Assembly: GCA_045837725.1 (NCBI GenBank)
Contig: JBEWZL010000137.1
Location: forward strand, 62,001-126,000
DNA from: Vermamoeba vermiformis
Taxonomy: Eukaryota > Tubulinea > Echinamoebida
Length of the DNA stretch: 64,000 nucleotides
Reading direction: 5' to 3'
Part shown: positions 47,459 to 61,795 of the stretch, piece after piece
How positions within the stretch are numbered: position 1 is the first letter of the stretch
Layout: the number at the start of each line of letters is the position of its first letter
Program-made: the position numbers and the translations under genes
Notes under the pieces: model-generated
Database searches by the model: none
The model's input: only the letters and a program-made list of their open reading frames with translations
Told to the model about the DNA's origin: nothing

Positions 47459-47466
47459 TATTTACA
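47459..47466 (-). promoter_or_regulatory. UGUAAAUA 3'-UTR element of CorA-1
   Basis: TGTAAATA on the minus strand, 27 nt beyond the stop of the CorA gene. Confidence 0.45.
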
Positions 47467-47492
47467 ACGCATATGGTGCTACTAAATACAAG

Positions 47493-49370
47493 TTAGAACC
47501 AGTGATATTTCTTGAACAAAATGATCACGATGGCACTGTACGCCGCCATGCCTCCCAAAATGACGTAAAACCACGTTAAGTCCGTCGCATCAGGTTTGCC
47601 CGGTACCTACAGATACATGTTAGCCATGCATTATTCTACTCAACTAGGTGTGACGCGTACATCGACGTTCATTCCCCACAGACCAGTGATGAACGTGAGT
47701 GGCAGCATGATCGTTGTCATGGCACCAAATTTCTTCATGACACTGTCCATACGATTCGAGGAATAGGCGACTTCAATGTCCACTCTGTTGTGCGACTTGT
47801 TAGGAGATGCATATGAATCATTTCAGTTTATCCCTACCTCGCCAAGTAAGTCGAGTTGAGATTAGACAGGGTTTCTTTAGTGGCTTCAATGTCTTCCAAC
47901 ATACTGCGCACTGATTAGCATTCAAATAAACTATTATTCCGCTCACTTACGCCTGAATGTGATCCAACACGTCACGCAGATAGATCTTAGTGTTGCGATT
48001 CAATGCTCCAAACACTGCATCATGTTAGACACGTCCTAATTAACAGTGATGACTTTTTAGCGTACCTCTGTGTTTGTGCAGCGGATCTAACTTCTCCAAT
48101 GTGGGACTATCTTCGTGCTGTATGCCTTGCTGTTGTTGTTGTGACTCGTTGTGTTTGCCTTCAGTCTCGTCTTCAGTCAAACTGCTCTTGATCATCAGTG
48201 ACACCATCACATCTTTTTTCTTCAACAGTTGTGCACGCAAGAATGAAATTCTTTTACGAGCCAGACCGATGCGTCTATAATAATAGACATTGTTAATCAC
48301 TGATAGTTGTTCTATTATTTTTCACACGTACTTCAACACATCGTTCTGTTCATGAGCAGTCAAAATGAGCACTAAATCATCGAGCGAATCGACCTCCATT
48401 GCAATCTATCGGACATTAGCAAGGACTATATACTCCCATTAGTATACACCTATCGCTTACATGTTGTACAAAACTGAAGAACATATCGACAATTGCGTCC
48501 AATATGGCGTACATGATCCAATCAGCTGTTCGCTTCATTCCTTCCTAAAATATTATATTGGACATTAATATATTTGCCAGCACTGGCACTCAACCAAGTA
48601 CACACCTTGAGCATGCGCATACGATTGAGCACTTGATCGATGCACTTGATGGGTCCCTGGTGCACGCAGATCAAGAAGTTCTTGAACACAATCAAGTTGA
48701 CATTGACCTGTTGCAGTTCATTGGTCCCTGGTGGCACGTGCACCTCCGTCATCACCACGAATCGATAGTTGTCGAAGATTTCGTTCTTTTCACGTGTCTC
48801 CGCTGAGCTGAAGCAATCCTCCACTGTCAATGGATGCAAATCAAATACACGGCCAATCTCTCGCAGAGCAGCAGCAGTCGGGAACTGTACATCCACAAAA
48901 AATGTCTGCTTAGGATTGTCTTTGATATTTTTGCTGAGTGCTAACAACTGTTGGAGCTCGATTTGTTGTACTTTGCGACCATTCGATTCGATTAATATGA
49001 TTTTCTGTTGGCAAGGAATACGAGAGTTAAATACGTATGAACAGCACCAACACGATCCAGATCGGAAAAGTAAATTTCCGATTATTACGATTTAAATGAA
49101 TTTAGATAAAATTTTTGATTTTACCTCGTTGCGCTTTTCTTCGAGTTCATCATATTTAGCAAAATCGACGACGAGAGGATACTCTTTGACTTTTTTACTT
49201 TTTTTCTCTGGGGGAGGAGATGTGATGCCGTTGTTGTTGCTCTTTTGTCCATCTTCTCCAATATTATCAAGCCCTTATTATTTTATTTAATTAAATCTTT
49301 TTACAGCACACATTTTGATTTTCATACCGTCATCCAAGTTATCGATCGTGGCTTGTTCCATCTCATTCAT
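47493..49370 (-). CDS. CorA-family Mg2+ channel, paralogue 1
   Basis: Ten exons give 441 residues. Visible: HPLTVEDCFSSAETREKNEI (conserved funnel helix start), NLIVFKNFLICVHQGP, long stalk helices, then the pore signature GLWGMNVDVPG containing GMN, and the second TM helix (FYVILGGMAAYSAIVIILF) at the C-terminus. No mitochondrial leader is evident (MNEMEQATID), and yeast Alr1/Mnr2-like plasma or vacuolar roles are possible. A Gln-run insertion (QQQQQG) lies between stalk helices. Paralogous to the gene at 51957-53686 on the other strand. Confidence 0.93.
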
Positions 49371-49655
49371 CTTGGCTAGCTCATTAATGCACAAATAAAT
49401 TGAATGCAATCGGTGCTGTGGTTAGTCGAATTTTGCAAATAGTACAGAATAGAATTCCGTTAGGTGTAAAAATCGTTGGTTTTCGTTCCCGAACTGCCGC
49501 CAAAAATCATAAAAATATTTAAATTAATTCTTGCACCACAGCTCGCGTCGTGCGTATTTTTAAGCACGACGTCCATTTGTTATTAACTTCGAGTTGCATT
49601 GAGTGCAGTGCGTACTTTAATTATTCGATTAATAATCGAAAATAATTCAAATAGC
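49371..49655. other. 285-bp divergent gap
   Basis: AT-rich space between CorA-1 (minus) and the ankyrin/TM protein (plus), holding both promoters. No RNA gene recognised. Confidence 0.5.
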
Positions 49656-51548
49656 ATGGGTAGTACTACGAAAAGGTTAGTACGGACAATAAAATAACAA
49701 AATATTAATGTACATTCTCAGATTATTTATTGCTTTGTCGATCGTGATCTCGGTGCTAGGCAGTCTATTCTTAATGAACGAGTGGTTGCCAGAGAACCAG
49801 TTCCGAGCGCTACGCAATGTAATAGACTACAACAAGAATTCAATTCGCCTCGCGGCTTTAGAATTTCGAGATCGCGTTGCAGCACTGCGGCTCACTTACG
49901 AAAATTGGTCTGCAGAGGTCAATTCGCACAGTGATTTATTAGCGGGGCTCATAACACGACTGAGACAATTGAAGAGCAGGCCATGGCTATTCAAATATCA
50001 ATCAGATGTGGAGGAGAGTTACTTTTTAACACTGCTTCAACGCCAAACACATCCGCACTCAGAAGTGTACAAGCGCGCTATCAATGGCACCACCCTAGTG
50101 CACGCTGTTATCGAGGCCAGTTCAGCTGCGAGTCACCATCCTTATGCACAGCTATTCAAATTTGTACTGGAACGCACCGAGACTGCTTGTCAAATGTAGG
50201 TCCATATCACGCATCAATGAAGTTTCCTAATTTGGTTATAGGCCCGACAACAGACAGTACAGCATCATGCACAAACTCATTGCACAAAACAACTTACCAC
50301 TGACGGAGATTGCTTTGACACTTGACGGCTGCAAAGTCTTATGTGAGTGTAGCGTTCAGAACCTTTTGCAGATCTAATACCAAATATAGTAAGTGCCAAA
50401 GATAGCAGCAACAAAACACCGCTCGACTATCTCACGCAATCGTCGATGGCCAAGCTGCTCGTACAACATCATGCGCGTGTTGATCAACAGCTGATCGAGT
50501 CGTGGTTGACACGCGTCCTCGCCAATGACACGTGGTCAGTGACACTTGAAGCGGGCAAGATTGTAGAGGTGCTGCTGGGCCCTGTCAACTCAGATCTAGC
50601 GATTGAATCTGTTAGTCAAGCGTTCAATCAATTGCTTGGCTACAACAAGGCTGTTGTTCCTCGCCTGGATACGACGTAAGCAGTGCCAGCCAAATCTTTC
50701 ACGAATCTAACCTTTTGACAGCAAACACACACTGCTGGGTCAATTAGGTTCGGCAGTCGCTGGTTCGTCGCTCGTGTCATTTCAGTACGTGAAACTCGAT
50801 CGTGAGAACACTTTGTTACCGAAAAAGGAAATACCACTGAACATGCGACCACGTGAACGGCAAGTGATCGTAATGACTGTGAGTGGCTCCTCGTCTTTGC
50901 AATCCAAACAGAAATTTAGATCTGGTCTCGTTGTCGCAGTGCAATCTGTAAGTTATGCCCTGCTGTCAAATAACAATCAATAATCTATATTTAGAACGCC
51001 GATTCATTTGACTTGAAATTCAGCGAAAGTGTCAACTTGGTACACATGCTTGCAAATGATCAGCAAGTAATTCGACAGCAAGACACGATACTCGGTGCTT
51101 ATCCACACGTGACACTCACCGCTGAGTCCAGTGCTTTTGATCACGTGACTGTCACTGCCCTCGTGACGTGTAACAACGCATTTGTTGCGTGTAAAGGTGA
51201 CTTCAGTGTAGAATTTGTGCCATTTGCAGAGGTAAGGTACCTGTCTAATGTTACCTATTATTGACATATAGTTAGCACCTCTCTAACGTCACCGAGCTCA
51301 CATGGACTGACTTCGCTTGGCATCCGTTCTCATTGTTCCGCTTGAGCGCAATAACTTGGTTGCCTTTTATGGAAATAGTGCCTAAGACGTCATCCGGTGT
51401 CGTTCAACTCGCGCGAGTATTGCCGATATTTGTGTCACTGTTTGGCTTTGTTACAGTGGGCTACATGTGGGCTGTGTACTGGATCTGCTACTTGTTCGGC
51501 GGTGTTTTATTGCTTACACCGCTAGTGTTGCTAAGGAGACTAATATAA
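49656..51548 (+). CDS. Membrane protein of unknown family with TM at both ends
   Basis: Exons 49656-49675, 49722-50195, 50242-50342, 50390-50675, 50722-50947, 50995-51231 and 51276-51548 give 538 residues. The N-terminus has a signal-anchor (LFIALSIVISVLGSLFLM). A helical luminal-type region follows, then ankyrin-like sequence (SIMHKLIAQNNLPLTEIALTL, KTPLDYLTQSSMAKLLVQ). A beta-rich middle follows, and a C-terminal hydrophobic segment (VSLFGFVTVGYMWAVYWICY, LLLTPLVLL). I do not recognise the family. It sits between the two CorA paralogues. TGTAAATA lies 27 nt after the stop. Confidence 0.75.
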
Positions 51549-51956
51549 TGTTAATAATAATAATGACACTAAAGCTGTAAATAAAAATATTTATTTATTC
51601 GTAAACCCGGTACCAAATTCGTCACGTGGCTGATCAGAAGCAAGAGAACACGGCGGTTGAAAATTACTGTCGCTTTACTCAGTCGTGGGCGGCAACACTA
51701 TTTATATTGTATGAGTATTCTAGTTATTGGGCATCAAGCAACACAGCCGAAGTAGATCTAGATCGGATGAGCAATAAAGAAGAACGAAAGAATTTGCTCG
51801 AAGATTATTCGGTATCAGAAAACAAGGGAGATGATTTATACACGAATATATCGGACAACCGTAATCAGAATGGTAATAATAATTTTTTGTCTTTTTTAAA
51901 TTATGGTCTGAATTATATGACACAACAATATTAAATATAAACTTGGATAACACAAT
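51549..51956. other. 408-bp gap before CorA-2
   Basis: Contains the membrane-protein 3' end and the CorA-2 promoter. A 102-codon open frame (51626-51934) is rich in Asn, Glu and Lys but has no domain and no splice partner. I do not call it. Confidence 0.5.
51576..51583 (+). promoter_or_regulatory. UGUAAAUA 3'-UTR element
   Basis: TGTAAATA, 27 nt past the stop of the unknown membrane protein, followed by AAAATATTTATTTA. Confidence 0.45.
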
Positions 51957-53686
51957 ATGGATCAAGAAAACGACCATGAAGGCGTTTCTAACGTTACTTC
52001 ACCAGTGGGACTGTTATCACCGCACATTGACGACGTCAAGTCAGAGCGACAATCAGATCTGTTATCTCCAGCCACTACCGATCGTTTATTAAGCTCTGAT
52101 CGAAAAAAGATTGTTGATTTCAACAAATACGAAGAGATCTGCGAACAAAAAGAACAGGTAAATTAAATCGTACACACATTAATGAAATTACGTAACATGA
52201 TAGCTCGGCGTGCAATATATAGCATCTAAATAACGTAATAATTATTTAGAAAATCTTTTGGATGGAAGAAAACGGAAACAAAATTCGGGAATATTCAGAG
52301 GAGCAATTTATAGAAAGGCTTATCAAAGAAGATAGTAAGTACATACGTGAGCTACTCAGTGGTCTTCTATCATCTTTACGTCCTCTTTATTAAAATACAT
52401 CGGATCTAATAAATTTTCAGTGAACTACGAAACAGATAGTCTCTTGACGCATTGGATCGACATTCAATATCCATCGTCGCGAGTGCTAAAGAAACTGGCC
52501 AAAAAGCTCGATATTCATCCTCTGACAATTGAAGATTGTTTGCATCATCGCGAGACACGAGAAAAGAACGAGTATTTCGACGATTACAGGTACACAATTC
52601 ATTTAAATACAATGCAAATCTGACGCTCACCACACTAGATTTATTGTGCTGAATGAGATTCACTTCCCTCCTGGCTCGAACGAACTGGAGAAGTTGCCAA
52701 TCAGTATTATTTTGACTCGAAATACTGTCATCACCACGCACTTGGTATGAGACATAGTACTGTAAATGCTAATAATAACATTGCATTAATAGGGACCTGT
52801 CAAAACAATCGATCAAGTGCTGGACAGATTGCGACAAGTATCAGGTCGTCGACGTCACTCAGACTGGATCTTGTACGCGGTGTTTGACTCGATCATTGAC
52901 ATGTTTTGGATCTACGTGCAGCAAGGCATCATGGAAGCTAGCTCCCTCGATGATCTCGTGCTGATATTGAGTGCGCACGAGCAGAACGATCTCTTGCGAC
53001 GCATTGGCATGGCACGTCGTCGCGTGATGTACCTGCGCGCTCAGCTACTGCGCAAAAAAGATCTCTTGATGGGGCTCTTGGCTAAGAGTCCTGCGCAGAA
53101 GAAAAACCAGCCCGATCCATGTACGCAATCGGGACACTATTACACACCTCTCTAACCTTTGTACTGTTAGCTGCACTTAGTCGCAACACCAGAGTGTATT
53201 TGCGAGACGTACTGGATCACGTCACAACGTATGTTATTGACTCTAAATGTTCCCAACCACTAACCTTTAATAGTATGCTTGAAGACGTAGAGTCAACCAA
53301 AGAAGCGATTGGTAACTTGAACGCCATCTACTTGGCCAGGTAATGTGCTCGTACTGTACCATGGACATGACTGACCAGTGTGCAGAGTGTCCATTGAAGT
53401 AGCACGAGTCAGCAACCGCATGAACTCGGTGGTAAAGACATATTCAGCTGTGGCAACTATTTTCTTGCCCCTGACACTCGTGACAGGTCTGTTCGGAATG
53501 AACGTCAGAGTAAGTCACAGTCTTGTAGATTCTGTTGTCAACACGTAGCTAATCCATGCTTCCGCACAGGTCCCTGGCAGTGGTGATACTAATGGTGAGA
53601 TTGCGTGGTTCTTCGTCATTCTCGGAGCCATCATTGCCGGCGGTGTAGTGGCCCTCTCACTCTTCATTCGATTCAAGTGGCTATAG
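51957..53686 (+). CDS. CorA-family Mg2+ channel, paralogue 2
   Basis: Nine exons (51957-52157, 52250-52334, 52421-52589, 52639-52744, 52793-53120, 53171-53228, 53274-53339, 53386-53509, 53570-53686) give 417 residues. It aligns through its length with CorA-1: HPLTIEDCLHHRETREKNEY, NEIHFPPGSNELEKL, LDDLVLILSAHEQNDLL, RNTRVYLRDVLDH, LFGMNVRVPG with the GMN pore, and a C-terminal TM helix ending FIRFKWL. Intron positions near the 3' end (after DHVTT, YLA and GMNVR) coincide with those of CorA-1, showing an intron-bearing duplication. Phylogeny is needed for function. Confidence 0.93.
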
Positions 53687-53987
53687 GAGATATTGGCTGG
53701 TCAAATACGTACAACTCATTGACGGGGTGCTTTATGGATTAAAAACCCTCTCGTTCTCGCAGAATCTCAATCCTCAGAGTGGATCTAGAAGGATCCAAAT
53801 TCTGCAAGCTGACAACAAATGTCTAATGGATTGTAATCCTCGTAATTATCGCATAAAAGAGAACTCGCGTCGATACACTGCCGTACCGGGAATAATCCCT
53901 GAATTTCTGTGTTAGCCACTTTTTATGACGTTTTGCGGCAACAATTTCATTTATTGTGTTTTACTACAGCCACAAGCAACAACAGAC
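53687..53987. promoter_or_regulatory. AlaRS upstream region
   Basis: 301 bp between CorA-2 and AlaRS. The sequence contains ttgtaatcctcg and several AT runs. I see no clear element. Confidence 0.4.
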
Positions 53988-57338
<3,351 letters not shown>

Positions 57339-57399
57339 TTGTAGTGCTTTGTCATGTAAAACTACTCATTTAACACAAACAACGCGTCAATTTATTTGC

Positions 57400-58351
57400 T
57401 TAGCACACCATGTAGGAATCAATATCAGTGGAGTTGATAACGTAAGCACGAATGATGTAGTCGAGTTGAGGGAAGTTCTGCTTCAAATAGGTGTTGCCTT
57501 GGGTGTAAATCTGACCTTGATCGGGATTTTGACCGTAGCCGGAGTAGATCGCAGTGGCGACTGACATGCCCTTCACGACCTTGCCAAAGGGAGCAAAGCC
57601 TTGCGAGTCCAAGAAGGAGTTATCTACAAAAGGGTCAACATCATTTGAGTACATTGAGCGATGGACGTACCAGCGTAGTTAATGAACAATTGAGTGGTGC
57701 GCGTGTTGGGACCAGCAGTGGCGTAAGTGATAGTGCCGTACACTGCAGTATTGGGTTAAAATAGAGACTCTTAATTATAGTAGTCAGCTTACCATTGGAC
57801 AACAAGACAGGATCGTCTTGAATATTCTTGTTTTGCCATGCTTGGCTGATCTTCGGGTTACCGCTACAAACACTTAGTACGATGCGTGATATTACTTTGG
57901 AGCTACTAACCTGATGCCGAATTGAACAACAAAGCCGGGAAGAACACGGAAGAAACCGTTGTTATTGTAGTAGCTTCCACCGGCCAAGGTCAATAATTCG
58001 TAAAAGCGATCGACACCAAGGGGAGCATTTGAGCGCTTAATTTTCAAAACTATAATAAATTAATTAATATTCAGAGATCGCTATTTCATAAGCGCTTGCC
58101 TTTGTAAAAATAATGAACTAGTAAAAATGAAACTTGAATAAAAGTAAATGGAAATTTACCCTCATAATTCGTGATTATTTTTAAAATAATCTACTTTAGC
58201 TAATATGATCCTTACTAATTTTGCCATCGTCTACTTTTACAGTTGTATCAAATCCCACAAAAAATTCCTCGGGTGCTTTAACAGCTGTTTCAGAGGCTTG
58301 CAAGCAGACAAATAAGGCGAAACAAACGCCGAGGGCAATTAAGAACTTCAT
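57400..58351 (-). CDS. Secreted cyclophilin-type peptidyl-prolyl isomerase
   Basis: Five exons; the start is the ATG at 58351 within a longer open frame. A classical signal peptide (MKFLIALGVCFALFVCLQAS) is followed by a cyclophilin core: SNAPLGVDRFYELL, YYNNNGFFRVLPGFVVQFGI, GPNTRTTQLFINY, GFAPFGKVVKGMSVATAIY. It resembles bacterial- and oomycete-type secreted PPIases more than CypA. Key active-site residues (R in FFRV, QFG, QLFIN) are present, while the CypA drug-site Trp is missing. It probably acts in the secretory pathway. Introns are AT-rich, and the ORF shares AlaRS-like codon usage. Confidence 0.9.
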
Positions 58352-58480
58352 GTTATGTATTGATGTCTTAAAAGCTTGGACAAAAGGCGCTAGATTTTTG
58401 GTTTGTGACAAACTTTATTTTATTAAACGAGATCTCGTCAAGAGAAGCGAGGTTACATTACAAGTCCTTTTATTGTGCGA

Positions 58481-61400
58481 TTACACGATCTTGAACTGAT
58501 TGTACAACAGCTCTCGTACTTTGTAATAGTCCTCGCACAACATGCCGTCAATCTTGATGTCAGATCTGCCTTCTTTTTCTTCTTTGCGCAGTGCCACGGT
58601 GCCGTTCACGACGAGCACACCGCGACGGAACTCAGTTTTAAAGCCTTGTTGTTGCAACAGCGTCTTAAAGTCGTTCAACTTGACGTCACCCAAGAAGATA
58701 GCAGGGTGTTCGCGGATTTGTTCGGGCGGCAACAGATCCAGCACGGGATCGATTTCCATTCGCTCGGGGAACTCGTTCTCAGCTTGACTGCCACTCGTCA
58801 CATTCAACACACGCGCAGACATTGACGGCAATGTGATGACACCATCGACATAGGCGATCGAATAGTCATTGACCTAGTGTCATAAAGAGTGTTATGAACG
58901 AAAATCAAAATGAATAAATGCACCACGCGTACCTTGATGAAGTTGAGGGACTCCAAGAAGTGGTCCTTGAGTCTAATCTTGTAGATATTGATATCACTGG
59001 TCACATCCGCTGTCTCGTTGATAGCAGGGGCGAATACAGTCTGTTGTTTCGAGCCCGACTGAGCGGTGACATTCTTCTCGCAGTACTCGTACAAATGTTC
59101 TGTCGCTTCCGGGCTACCGTGAATTAAAATCTAAAGGGCTGTGAGCACACCTATTCATTGGTAGTATTATAGTGAAGTACTTACTAGTTTTCTCGGATTA
59201 ACGTGATTGATAATCTTCTTGATTGAACGGCCGTCAGATCTGCCTTCAAAGTCGATGTATTTGATTTCGAGATTGATTTCCAGCTGTAAAAAAACATTAG
59301 GACTGATAGCCAATGAAAAGGCACCTACATCAATGTTCTTGACAATGATCTTGGACGGAATTTCCTCGGGTGGTGGAGGTGGCGGGGCTTGCACGGGCTC
59401 TTCTTTCACTTCGAGACCTGGTTTCTATTGGCCGTGTCAATAACAGTACAAATATAGTTAATGTCGCGTACTCGTTTGCGCATGACGGGTGCAGGTTCGT
59501 CATATGGATTGAGCATCATGTAATCTTCTGCGCGAATCACCTCGCCGTAGTCGTCGTACAACGCTCTTTTTTCCATATAAGGAAACATAGGCAGTGGCAC
59601 AGGTATGTCTTGAATAGCCTAATTGAAGTGGTTAATACCGATCATAGTACTATTATTGTTATTGCACGCACTTGATTCTTTTCTTTCATCAAGTCGCGCT
59701 GCTTCTTCTTGAAGTTGTGTTCCAGCAAGTCCGTGTAGAGATCATACGACTCCCACAAATTATACAGTGACTTGGCTGAATCAACATCCTCGCCTTCATA
59801 GTCAAACATCTTCGACAGTTCTTTTGCTTTTCTTGTTTTCTCTTCTTCATCGCGCTTTTTAGCTAATTGCGCTTCTTTTTCTTTGCGCTTCTTGGCCTCA
59901 AAATCAGCCAATTCTTGACCTTCAAGGGGCACTCGGTGATGATACTACAAAGCACATTAATAAGACTCGACTAATATATCATGCTGCATACCATGAACTG
60001 AATTCGTTTTGGTCTGTTCGGTGCCATCAATCGCCGTGCTAAACTGCCAGCATAACCTAGATATCATTATTAGTAATGGTGCTTGTATTATGTAACTCTA
60101 CTCGTGCTCGTACTTTTATCAGGGAACAACAGCAAGTTCTTTGGCTCGCTGGCCCATTTGATAAACAAATCACGTGCAAAACCACATTCTAAACTAGGGA
60201 ATGACGTCACAACGACTGCTGGTTTCGGCAGCGAACTCAATTCTTCAATGCTTGTGATGGTTTTGACAAAGCTGCGATAGTGTTAGACCTAGGTCTATGA
60301 TACAGTAATACCATTGTGATTACCTAAAGTTAAACTGGTTCTCGCGATTATTGTCGAACTTCTTGACAATTGCATCGCTCATCCATTCCAACATACTCTT
60401 TGCGAATTCAATTGAGGACGTAGAAACGTAGTTCAACATGCACACTGAATAAGGGTGCCTTAACAATAGTAATTAGAGCGTGAGTTAAGGTAACCATGAC
60501 ACGTGTCATACTTGTAGAGTTGCCAGTACTGCTCCAAACACACTAACAGCTCGAGTGCTCGGCCAGTGCTGTCAGTTGGAATCAACACATTGCCGTCACG
60601 ACGCAGTGTGTTCATTAGACTCTCTGTGCATAGTATCGTTATTAGTCAAAGGTTGCTTTAAGCACTAAGAGCTTGTGTCCTACCGAAGAATTCAGTGTCA
60701 CGATTGCGCATGTTAGTCTCCGCACTCAACGCACTGTACGCGTCAGTAATCAACAGCGTGGGTCTGTTCAGTGTCTCTAACACCGTGGGATTCAAGTGTC
60801 TGAATAAGGCGCGTTAGATACTCGATTTAGTGCGTGGTTAGCTGTGCCCGTACCGTTCTTTTTTGTGGTTGTAATCCACGGCGTAAACAATCTCTTCGGT
60901 CTCTTTTTTAATCTTCCAAATGGTGCCACCAATGATGTGACCAGCCGCGTAGGGCGTGACTTCAATATTTCCGGCCTTGCCTAATCATACGATGGTATTA
61001 GTATAAAAATATAGTCTTATTTACTAGTGCGTACCGGTCAACAAAATGTGCTGCGAGTACTTGAGTTGCGTGACCTTGTCGAATGCATTATCAACATCGT
61101 CGAGTGTGAACATATCAAAATCTGATTGTTCGTGCTTGGACTGATACAAATCATACATAAACATAAGGCCCATTTTATATACAGGAATGGTCGCGTAGAC
61201 TGGAGCCTGGATGTACAAATGAACGTTAACAAACAATCAATGGTACTTAAAATCGATCATTACCTTTAAACCATATCTACTGCAAGCATAAGGCAGTGCA
61301 CCGAGGTGATACAGATCCGGATAACTCAATAAAACTGCATCTACTGATTTTGCGACTCTAATAAATTTTAAATTAATTTAAATAATGCCAATATTCATAT

Positions 61401-61629
61401 TAAACTTAAAATAGGTATTACAAGCCTCTTGATATTATAATTGAATTATTTCGAAATTTTTATTTTATCTTTTTCTGTACCTTTTCAAGTTCTCTAATAA
61501 TCGTGCGTCTAATGATTCATTCCATCCGCAATCGAGTAATATATTATAATCGTCGATTTGAAGTAAGTAGCACAACGGATCCTCTGATTTGGCACCCAAG
61601 AGCGGGGTGAACTTTACGATTGATGTCAT
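58481..61629 (-). CDS. CPSF2: Cleavage and polyadenylation specificity factor subunit 2 (CPSF100)
   Basis: Fifteen exons give 777 residues, close to the family length. Metallo-beta-lactamase/beta-CASP protein of the pre-mRNA 3'-processing complex. Visible: [17 protein letters not shown], the degenerate motif 2 ([14 protein letters not shown], lacking the HxHxDH zinc ligands as CPSF2 does elsewhere), [13 protein letters not shown] and [39 protein letters not shown], then [37 protein letters not shown] and C-terminal [12 protein letters not shown]. It is catalytically inactive by this criterion and scaffolds CPSF73. Intron-rich with small introns. Confidence 0.95.
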
Positions 61630-61795
61630 TCGAGGGACTTGGAAATGACTTGACTAATGTACTATACTAAGTCGTAAGTGAGTCAAATAGGCCTCTATTG
61701 TTGCTTTTGGTCACGCGCAACTGATCGACACGAGTCAATAAAAAATTGTTTTGTCATTGTATTTTTACTTGTGTCAATAACCACCGGTGTGTAGT
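61630..61795. promoter_or_regulatory. 166-bp divergent promoter CPSF2 / PPR gene
   Basis: Starts of the two divergent genes are 166 bp apart, a minimal bidirectional promoter. AT-rich, with no clear TATA box. Confidence 0.6.

Noticed and set aside
51626-51934. 102-codon open frame before CorA-2
   Set aside because: Asn/Glu/Lys-rich with no domain. It ends 22 bp before the CorA-2 ATG and looks like upstream or leader sequence.
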